Shown here piece after piece: positions 35,701 through 47,300 of a stretch of 64,000 nucleotides of DNA. The DNA is from Membranipora membranacea (lineage: Eukaryota > Bryozoa > Gymnolaemata > Cheilostomatida > Membraniporidae). The stretch spans positions 22,446,001 through 22,510,000 of the forward strand of contig OU612072.1 in assembly GCA_914767715.1 (NCBI GenBank). Direction: 5' to 3'. The position numbers and the translations under genes were made by a program. Positions within the stretch are counted from its first letter, which is position 1. Every line of letters starts with the position of its first letter. Under the pieces are notes generated by a model. It searched no databases and had not been told where the DNA came from. It saw only the letters and a list, made by a program, of their open reading frames with translations.

Positions 35701-38700
35701 GCCGGACGAGGGAGCTACAATCTGCAGTTCCTGAACAGGCCTCTGATTTGGGTCACATTTCTCAAGCACTTTACGTCTCATAATCTTAGCGAGCGTCAGT
35801 TCTCCCTCCCTTACCAACTCTGTGACTAGCTTCAATAATCTCAGGCTAATAGCCTCTTTTAGTTCGCTGGATCTGTATAATGGTAGATGACATAATTAGC
35901 GTTGTGTGAAATTAGCATCGAAGTTATTTCCGATCTTTGTCTTACAGAGAAATCTTGCTCAGGATGTCAAATGATCTGACACCAACCCAGCCTTGTCACA
36001 CAGCTATTTTTTGTAGCCACGTGACAAGCTACCACCAACCCTTCATTGTCATCTATGTCTGATTCTGCAGCCAATTTATGCCTCTTGTAAATCCATTGTG
36101 GTGTCTCATATTTTAGTAAGTACATATAGAGACTAAAGACTGGTTCACATTGTCCCAGATAGCGTCGGGATAGCATCTGGGATGCTGATCCCAAATGGTC
36201 CCAGAAAGAGTATGTCTTTTGTTTACATTGCAAAACTGATCCCAGATAGTCCCAGATCATCCCAATGTTGTATTCACATAGTACCAAGATGAGAAATGCG
36301 TCTGTGTCATTAACGGGAAAGTTCCTAAGCGTCTAACTTTTCCGTTGCTGGCCCAGACTCATTTCGATCGTGTTGTATTTATATTCACAATGTCTGGGTT
36401 GGCTGCAATGGACAATGTGAACTAGGCTTAACAGCCTGCTCAACTACAGGCAAATGCTACTTTAACTCCGGTTTTAAGCACCGCAATGACTAAATAAGGA
36501 ATCAACGTTCAAATAAACTTTTATGAGAGAAGAGAATAACGAAATGATGAGGCTTACGTCAGCTCATCCAGAACTCTGACGAGGAGGGAGAAGGCGTTTC
36601 TGGACAATCTCTTCTTAGAGACATCTTTAGAGTGAGCAAACTTGTTATATCTGTATAGCAGTTTATCTATGAGATCTTCTGGTGTGATGAATGTCCTGTA
36701 GGTCGTCAGAAAAGCCTCCTGATACATGAAATCTAGAATAGAGACAGCAGGTAAAATATATATCAGGGCAACTATATTGTCATTACCTGCTTGGCTGGTT
36801 TTATTTTAGGTCTAATTATGAGGTAATTTTGGGCATATGGACTTGAAGGTAAGGTCAATATTATGTTAGCATGTATTGTAGTTCTGTTCAGCCCAAATCA
36901 GTAACCAACAGGTCCTCAGTTTCAAGAGTTAAATTCAAAATCTAAATAAGGCGCAAATTGAGTCATATATGGAACAAATTGTGGTAAATGCCGATAAAAG
37001 CAATTTTCCTCTACAAATTTGTGGCTTTCTATGATATAAGTAAAAAGAATCATTTCTATATGGATCAAGTCTTAAATAAAGGCTAGCCTATGTTTGGAGA
37101 CTAAAATAGTGTAAGCAAAGATTGTAACATTGAACTCCCAAGCCTCCCCAAAGATACCAGTGAAGTCCATACATAAATATTCTATTTGTGATCATAAGTT
37201 TACCCATAAGCCCAGTGGGGTGTAAAACCAAACCAGACAATTATTGCTGCCCATATAGTAATCAATTCATACTTTTGCAGCTTATTGTTCCAACTTAGAA
37301 AGACAGGATCTATGATTTTCAATAAGATTAGTCCTAATAGATTAGTCCTAATAGATTAGATGATTCAAAAAAGATTTGTATTGAAAGTCTGCTTTGTAAA
37401 TTAATCGGAAATAGTAAGGCTTTTTCCTGTTCAACAATCAATTAAATGTCCTATAAAGTTGGGAACACTAAATAAAACGGGTAAAATACATAAGTAAGAG
37501 GATCTGAGTTGACCCAGAACTAAATAAAGACATAAATATACAAGCAGCGCTGACGCATTAAAGATAAGCTGAGCAGAGCCAGATCACCATGTCTCAGACA
37601 GATCACCATGCCTCGGACAAATATCAGCTAACCTCGCAGGAAACCAAGAGAAATACTACCTAACTTGATCATGGTGAAGTGAGATTGATCAGATTTTATA
37701 CTGAAATGCAATATTTGAGCTTTCCCCTCCCTCTCTCTCACCAAATGTGAACCCAATTAAATAAGGAGGCTTCATTCCGAAGCTGACCTGTTTGATAACT
37801 TTAGAGTCAAGGACAATCTCAGAATCCCGCATGAGAACAGGAAGGTTTTTGATGGATATTTTTGCATTCGGATTGCTCAAGCGCCATCTTAACATTTCTA
37901 ATCAGTTGGCATATCCAGTTATCATAGCCTGGTCATGCTGCTACTTTTTGGGTTTAGGGAAACCAAAAATGTAGCGGCTTGTAGCGGCTTTAGTTATTTT
38001 ACAAGTGGTTATATGTGAGGTTTGTATTATTTACTCTAAATCAACTCAACTGTAGTGAAATGGAAGGTCAGATTACAATGGCTGTCAAAACATCGAGAAA
38101 GCTGTGCAGCATGTTATTGAAGAGAGGCTATTCCAGCAATATTCCCATAATGCAATTCATCACATTCTGGGCCTATCGACAACTACTCGCCTCTGCTGAG
38201 CATGCAAAAGGAGACTCACTGCAAATTAACATGCCAGAGCTAAACGGACTGAACTGATGCTCAAGGACAGATTCTGAGCAGAAATGTTTGCAAGATGAGC
38301 AGCACATTGGTGCGCAACCATAACGTCAATCAGCAGAGCAGAGATAAATCATATGAGGGATTAACGTAGCACTGCATTCGTAAGTGAGAAAATTGCAAAG
38401 TTTCACATTCAGTGATGGGATAGCTGCTAGGAGTCATTAGGATACCGAAATGAATATATAAAATTCTTCATTATAATATCTGGGCTGGTTTGTCTTGTGA
38501 AGCTTGTTCTGGTGAAATAATTTGTAAAAAACAAAAATTTAATAGGATAGACTAAACAAGGTAAAGCCTTGGACCACATAAAAGTAGTTTCACTACATGT
38601 GCCGCCTCAGCTCCGTTCAAACAACAAGTTTAGGTGAAACCTCTCAAACTACAAATCCTACATTTAAGTGCAAGTGATCCAAGATTTGCCCTCTAAATTC

Positions 38701-41280
38701 AGCCACATCATAGAAAAGAAACCCTGTTATAAGTAATACCAATATCCCACTATATATGTGAATGTGTTAGATTTTTGCCTGAGTGCCCTGTCTGCTTTAA
38801 TAAGGGATTGATTGAGATCACTTGGGCACACAGGCTAGTTAGATATAGAAACATGATCTAAATGGCGTAAAATGCGTAATTGAGTCCAACACACTGCTTT
38901 TCTCAGGGATGGTAGAATTCACAATGATAAAAAAGAAGAAGGCTGGATCTCGGCTGAAAGGAGGGCAGAATCTAGAATTACCTGAATCTGCGTCGACGTT
39001 TACCAGTGACATTAAACTGTCGGCTGGCCCTAAATCTGCACACAAAACACAGCTAAAGTTAGAGGATGAATTATACACAAAGTAAGCTTTCATGTTTATA
39101 CCCCTCTAAATCTAATACCCACACATTTAGTATTTACTGAGGCATGGACTCGGACCTGGTACATTTTAATGGTGGACTTCTATGGTACATTTATGGTTCT
39201 ATAACCGGCAGCACAGTAGCGTGAAAAGCTAGTTATTGGCGACAGCGGACGGTGTATGATGCTCATGACATATGAGTTTATACATGGATGAATGGTCTGT
39301 CTGTCTACAGAGAAGGCTTTTCGACTCTAAAACTAAGTCTGAGAACCGCCCATTCATAGAACATCCCTATGTAAACTCACATATGCCTACTGCACAGAAA
39401 TTGAGCGGCCGTTTCAAGCAGCGACTTGGCTGGTAGCAGAAAATAATATTAACAGTACTATCAGCAAAAAACGCTGAAATCTGGCAGCGGGTCTATCATT
39501 ATAGCAACTTAAACTGCAATGCGATGACATAAAGTTACATTTGCCACCAGCTCAAATGCCAATTAAATGAGATGAGATATAATTGTTTATCATACAATGT
39601 TTTCCTACGTGTGTATCGTACACTACGAGGGTGTCTACACTACCACCCTTCAGCCCTGACATGATCTTTGACGAGCCACCCTAAAAGCAAAACATTGGTA
39701 AGTGAATGAAATATTCAGGCATCGATACGAGCATCGGCAACTTACATCCAAATATTACACTAGAGGAGTTATGTATTTGCATGAGGAGAAGCTAGCCATT
39801 TCATATACTATCAAACTACCTGACATTCAACCTTAGCTAACGTTTACTCATCCACTCGGCTTCATATAGACTCCCACCTCAGGCAGAAAAAATATAGTGC
39901 AAGCTAACATTAAGTAACCCCTAAAGCAGCTAAATTAAACTCTTCCTAACATTACTCATCTAGGGTCATTGTAAATTCAGCAATACAAACAGTTGCGTAA
40001 GGGAAGGCAACTCCCATCCATTAAATTAACAAAAATTAAGAAGCTAACATCCTATTGTATACATGAGGACAACAGTTTGTAATACAAGGACGCCGCTTCG
40101 CACATATTATTACAAGATTACCTAATATCTACCTAGGAGAATATATATCAGCTAGATTCCAGTTTAGACTGTTTAGGGGTGACTTTATGTTAGCTACTGC
40201 CCATTAAGGCTAGCTAAAGTGGATGTGTAAATGTTAGCTAGCAATAATATTCACTATTCAAAGAATAAAAGCGAGTTTTTTTCCTCCCTCAAATACCTTA
40301 CTCATAGCATCTAGCATCTTGCGCCCCTAATTGTAGTACTTACCTTACGATGATGGTGATTGGTTGGTTTAGCAGCGCTTGAGGAGGCGGTACTTGCCTG
40401 ACGATGATGGTGATTGGTTGGTTCAGCGCTGGAGGAGGCGGTACATACCTTACGATGATGGTGATTGGTTGGTTTAGCAGCGCTGGAGGAGGCGGTACTT
40501 GCCTGACGATGATTGTGATTGGTTGGTTCAGCGTTGGAGGAGGCGGTACTTACCTTACGATGATGGTGATTGGTTGGTTTAGCAGCGCTGGAGGAGGCGG
40601 TACTTGCCTGACGATGATGGTGATTGGTTGGTTCAGCGCTGGAGGAGGCGGTACTTGCCTGACGATGATTGTGATTGGTTGGTTCAGCGTTGGAGGAGGT
40701 GGTTGTATTAGATGAGATACTACCGACAGCACTGTCACTGGATGTGCTACTACCTTCACTTTCTCTGACTAAAATAGAGATATTAGGTAAAGGTCAATGT
40801 TTACTGATAACTAACTATACTGCTATTATTTACAGGTGCAACCTTATTCACAGTCACTATATGCTACCTTATTCATAGAAGAATGAGGTGGCTCACTTGG
40901 TTGGAGCACCGGTCCTTTAGCATACAAATGTTGGGGTTTGGTTGCACCAAGGTGTGCTCCGATCTGCCTGCAAAGAGAGACCAACCTGGCGCGGATATTA
41001 TGCCTCAGCCCCCTTTTTTAAACAAGTCACTATATTACAGACTTAGTATAGATCTGAAGTGATCTATGACTAAAATGGAGAGATCAATTCATGGTTTCTG
41101 TTTACTGAGAACCAAGTTTACAGCTGACATGTATGATATTTTACTATAATATTGTCTTAATTGAAGTTCTAGGATACATCTCTGAAGGGCCATCATACAC
41201 ATTAAAAATGTACTGCTTGATAGACTGACTAGCTACATAGAACGCTAATATATATATACCTATATACATATGTACATATG

Positions 41281-41312
<32 letters not shown>

Positions 41313-44300
41313 CAATGTATATACATACACACATTTGTGCAATAAAGTGTCATATATTATATATCCCACTATTGTACCCATAAAAACCCTGGACAATGAG
41401 TGATTCATATATGTATATATATATATAGTGGCTATCAGTGTGTAGGGCATATCTTTGCATTGGAGTTGTCCGACCATGTCAGGCTATTTTATCTACCATT
41501 AATTACTATTGGGTTAAGGATGCCCAACATGATTATTTAAGAGGATTTAAGACATGATTTTTTGTGGGTCATATAAAATGACTCCTTATTTTTGAGTGAC
41601 ACTTAGTTGGGGCCAAATACACACAGATGACACTTAAATGCACAGATTTGAATCTATATATATATATATATATATACATATACATATGTATATATACATA
41701 TCGCTGAAGTCACATAATGGACAGACTTTGAGCATGTTTGGGATTATGAGACTGATAGTCTGCAGTAACGCCTGAGATTGGTATCTTATGAATCCTTCTG
41801 TCAGGAGTAGTTCTATGTGTCAGGCGACAACCTTCCTTTGTCCCGCCCGATGGCTGGCCCTGTTGTGCCACGCTGCAGTTGGACAAGCGCCAGGAAATGG
41901 GCCACATCACATAAAGTGACGCAAAAGTTTATTGTAATAAGGAGACACCAAACTCCCCCCCCCCCCCCAACATAAGACAAGACACCGGAGGAGCACTTAC
42001 TGAGAAGTTCTCTCACATCCACCATATCCAGAGGATTTAGCTCGGCGTACTCAGGGTCCTCAGGCTCAGTGTCTGAGAGAGCTAGTGATGATCTCTGTGA
42101 GGACGGGCCGTATGACTCATCACCCTCACTCACCTACAGCATATTATAAGAAACTAGGCTATAGTGAACAGAAGGGTTACTGATGGCAAAAGAATCTTCC
42201 ATCCTGTGTATGGGATTTTTTATTGATTATTAATAATCTATTTTCTCTCCACAGCACATGTTGGCTTTTGCCTATTATCTAATTTGTTAAATGAATGAAT
42301 TTTTATTGATCATTAACTGATGTGACATCTTCTCTTTCTCAAGTAGTCGGTTTGACAGCGCCAGGCCAGCAAAATATTTTATGTTTTCAAATCCAGATTC
42401 TGACCTCAGTGAGATTTTTGCTGCCGCTCCCTCAGTCCCCTCCATACCATCATGGAGCATCATAGCATGCCTGTTTTCTGGACACTGATGTTGCGGGTGG
42501 TACATGTAGCCCCCTGCTCCGCCATTGTGCATCAGCATAGCCTGTCAACAAACACAATTCATTACAGTTCCAATTACCATTCGAAGTTCACTATAGATTC
42601 ATAAAAAACACAGACAAATTGGCTTTTATCCAAAGAAACTATCACATAATTATAAGCCTGTAATTCATACAGACCACTTTATATTCATAATGATATAGTC
42701 TACCATATGAGGGGAACTTAATCATATTAACCAGTAGTCTTAGCCCCCAAGAATCTTGCCCTCCCTCGTCCGACGGGGGGGGGGGGGGCAAGTCTGAGAA
42801 CTATGTAGGAGTTTGCTAAAATTGTCTGCTCTTGTAAAATACAAGTACTAAATCTGCAATATCTTTTGAGTTTTACTCCTTCCTGAAGAAAGATGTTATT
42901 CTGTGGGCCGTCATTGATATGTGTGCATCTTTTGTTTACCATCTACAACTCTAAATATCCCCAGAAGAAGCTAAGGGACAAACGCCAATGTAGTCTGGGC
43001 CCTCCAGACCTTTGCCCCCGCCCGATGGCCCCCCGGCCAGGGACTCCCCAATGTCTTTATATAGTAACCTCGTCACGCGGCTCCTTTTTTTGGTTAGGGG
43101 AAAGTAGCTGGGTGACAAGGCTATCTATTTAGTATTAAGTATGTTTGCCGTAGCCTGTAATTTGGACATGATGACCTAATGACTGGATTATGGATAACAT
43201 CTGCAGACAGTGAGATCCAGTCAAATATATCACTCTGACCTGAGCTGACTTGATATATGGGGGTAAAGTCTTATAAGGCTTCCTGCACTACAAACTAGCC
43301 TAGTGCCATATTATAATGCACAATTAAATGTTCTAAATGTTAGCTATGTCGAGTACTTAGAGTTTTAGTGTGTGGTTACATGGTGTTTTTAAGTGAGAGC
43401 GCATGTGGGCCTACTCAGTGTCAAAAGTTAATCCATTTTTGGTAAGCAAGGCTGCCACATTTTCTGTGATGGCAGGTTCAAATCAGAGACAGCAACAGAA
43501 GTTCAGGGGCGTGTCTGGGGGGACTGTCCAGCGGGGGTCGAGAGTCTGGGTGCTCAGACTGTAGATGACATAAAGTCAAGTCAAAAATAGATGATATTCT
43601 TTGGATAAAGCAAGCCTTAGGCGTTTATGTAAAACAATGTGCTCAAACATTGTCATGTGGACCCTACACAGCCAATGACCGACTAAATAATGCACATTTG
43701 GAAGTCTCTGTACTTTGTGACCTCCTGTGTGGATAACGAGATTTACTCACATGATGCTGCAAGAGTTCCCGCTGATGTTGCTCTTGCATGTGGAGGTAAA
43801 ATTGACGTCATGTAAAACTGTCGACGGGATTGAACTCCGACAGTTGTGTCTCAGTGCCAAACACATGCATGTATGACTCAACTGTGAAAATATGAGAAAT
43901 CAGTGATGGTTAAAACAAAGTATAGTATTCGGAATAATGTTAACTTAACCTATCCAAGTTCCTAATCATGTGTAGTCAATATATCATCTCCCCCCCCCCA
44001 CCCCTACAGGTAGAGGGCGGGGTAAGATAGCGGATTGTCGCTAACTAACTACTGTATGGAGCCTGTGAACAGAAACTAACAAATCACTCTAGATAATGTC
44101 AATCAGGTACGCCTTGATCCAAGTTGCAAACCAAAATACCCTGAGCCACAATAGATTGACAATAAAAAGCATACACATAAAATAGCATAAAAACTTATTT
44201 TTGTAGGTAATTTACTAAAGTTATACCAAGTTTAGAGATAGTTGGTTTCTTTTTGTGCACCATGTCGCAATTGCTCACAAGTTTATGACTTCTGGCGTCT

Positions 44301-47300
44301 AGAGACAATCCTAGTGCACTTTGTTACATCTCCAAACTCAAAGTGTCAAGAATACGACGCGAACAATACTTTATTATCTTAATACCAGGACAATTACAAG
44401 TGATGTTATCCGACCTAACCAATCATGACTTGTGTAACAAACTCTGAACCAATCAGAACTCAGTTCAAAATGCTCAAACAATACATTGTGGGGCGGAAAC
44501 TATCAAACTATTCTATTGCCTTTATCTAACTGGGATAGATCAATTAGAATATCCCAAAACAAAAAACAACCAACCAGTGATCTTGATTACAGAAGTAAAC
44601 CTAGAATAAAATATCAGCCAGTTGATTGTAACCTTGTCTCCCAGCACATAACCAACATACACGACATGAATAATTGATGCCTATGAGCTCTTGGTCATCC
44701 TTGTGACTGTATACCTTTATAGACGTTGACACAGACCCCACAAAATGAGCATTCAGCACCCCACCTGGTGATACTGCACGCCCTCTCTCAAACAATCTTT
44801 GCTCAAATACGTCCCTGACACCTCATTTTTTGATTTTTCAAGTCTTTTACATCTGGAGGACCAAGTTTCAAATCACTGTGACCAACATTTGAGGAATAAT
44901 GATCTGAAGTAGAAGTGCTGGCTCAATTGGTAAGAAAACTTTTTATTCAGAAACCTTAACTCAGCAAGACGCTACAGTCGAGCTAACATTACCGCAATTA
45001 CTGTACTAAGCCGACCATTGAGTGTGTCTGTTGTTGTTTTCTCCTCATGAAACACTTTTATTGCGTCTTGTAACTCCCTCCCTATTCACTTTGAAGGACA
45101 TTAACAGGGGGAGGGAGGTGTTGAGTATTTCATAAGGAGAAAACAACAGCAGACACACTCAATTTCCAGCTTAAAATATAGTCAATGTCATAATGTTAGC
45201 TCCGCCATTACATAATCCTGAGATTGGGATCCCCGAAGAGCAAAGTTTTTCAACCAACAAGTCAGCACTTCTGTTTCAGGACATTACTTCTCTCAAAATA
45301 ATCACAGAGATTTGAAACTGGGACCTATATATTTGTAAGAAGACATAGATAAACAATATTTATTAGGTTAGAGCACCCTCTATAATACCCACATCATTGT
45401 AGTGTCTCCTGTATTGGTTGATATCTAAAGGATATAGTTTTACTCAAGTGGCAGCAGGTGAGATTTTGTACAATTCTGTTTGATCAACAAATCCAAGACA
45501 TTTTATGTATACTTGTGATCTTATAACTTGTAGATCCCTAATGATATAATCATCTTGTCTTGTGGATCTAAGAATATTATTAATATTATTCTTAGATCCA
45601 CAAGATGATTATATCATTAGAGATCTACTGTTAGGGTTACCAAGTGCTCAGATTATCTTTGTCACTTTATTAGCCCTGATTTTTAAAATTGTTACTGAAA
45701 ATATTTATAATTTCTCTTCCTGCTAATAGCTTTTGTTTGGAATAATTTGAGCACAGCAGGCTAACTTACTGTCTATAGCTCGCCCTCAAAGATTTCCACT
45801 GGACTGTTTCTTACTAGACAGCGAGTCTTCTACCAGAACATCAGACCAAATATTCCTTCTCTTTCTGACCTGAGTCACTGCTAATAACGTCAGGATAATA
45901 ATAACAGTTGAAGTAACGATTTATACATTTAGTGTTGAATCTAAATTAAAGAGATTACTCAGGTTTCACATCTCGTACATATCATGATGTCATTTATAGC
46001 GGAGGACAGCAAAAGACTGGCTGTTTTTAACAACACATCATATTACATAAAAAAGTTTCAATTAGCCCCACTTTGGAGTTGCTTCCCCTCTACACGATTG
46101 ACCACAAAAGAAGGAGGCATGTGATACAAATTCAGACACACTGGATACGAGTGAGCTTTGCGTGCATTTCTCATTGTACAAATGTAGTGTTTGATACCAA
46201 TGTTCGTTAAACATACCGCCATCTTCTAGCAGCTTGAACTTCAAAAGTCGAAACCAATAAAGACTACGTTCAGCAGAATCAAAAATTTAGAAGCAAAACT
46301 TATAAGCTTACTAGAGAGACATTTAGACTATACACATACTATACCTGCTTACTGTCGCCTGTGAGTAGATGATGATGCCGAGCCGTTCATTTGGAGTTTT
46401 CTCTTCTTACCGTCATCACTCAGCTCCGAGTCTGCATCATCTGAGTCGTCTCCTCCTAACCTGGGACTCTCTCTGAATGTGTGAGCTCGTGAACATGGCT
46501 CTGAAATAGCGCAACAGATTGAGTGAAGTGCTGAGAAACAATTCAGGGACTTATATGCTTGACTTTCTATACTTGACTCATTTTATAACTCCAGAATTTA
46601 CCTTTTAATTATTGAGGTTCAATCATAACTTTCTAAATGGTACCAACGAAGTTGTAAATTGAATCAGCACCAGCCAATATGATGAATATATTAATTATGA
46701 CAACCGAAAAAGCCTGGCTTTGGATAGCACTGGTAGAGATAAGATAAGATATTAATAAACTGTAGCTATCATAAGAGTCAAGGCTTTTGAAAACAATTTA
46801 ACGTAACAGTATTTTTGGTATGATATTGAAAAGCCAGCGTTGAGTTGGCTGAAAGCGCAACATCAGCGGCTCGTATATCAGCAAGCCGACACACTAAACT
46901 GTGTCAAAACAACACTGCTTCATACTCAGATTACATTCTCATAAACCTGATAATAGGATGGTTGCTTACAATTCCTCTCCACTCCTAATATAATCTTTAG
47001 AATGCTTCAACATTACAAGTCAAACCAGAAGTCTATCTATGATCTAGGACAAATAATATGACACGTTTGTGATAGCTTGGTAGGGGGGGTTAGTTAAGCA
47101 AACATACAGGCATACCATCACAATATGGGCTAACTTAATCATCATCAGATTAGTCTGTCTCAGGTTAGACAACTGATGCCTCGCTGGGAAATTTGTGCTT
47201 AGAATGGATTCTGTATCGCTCAAAGATAGCAAATCGAGGCCTTGATCCCAAAATTGTCACCGAACAGGCCCATAATTTGCACAATCTGATTGCCAACAGT

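Noticed and set aside
40337-40702. CRISPR-like regular repeat
   Set aside because: Contiguous coding-type minisatellite without unique spacers.
40404-40715. Plus-strand GGGGTYLTMMVIGWFS repeat ORF
   Set aside because: Antisense shadow of the splice-donor minisatellite.
40550-40759. Minus-strand frame with PPPPALNQP repeats, reminiscent of the Crk-binding PPPALPPK motif of C3G
   Set aside because: It is out of phase with the neighbouring RAPGEF1 exons and lacks the key Lys. Several frames of this array stay open simply because the units are multiples of three.
41144-41477. Tyr/Ile-rich overlapping ORFs
   Set aside because: Translation of TA/TATG microsatellites in an intron.
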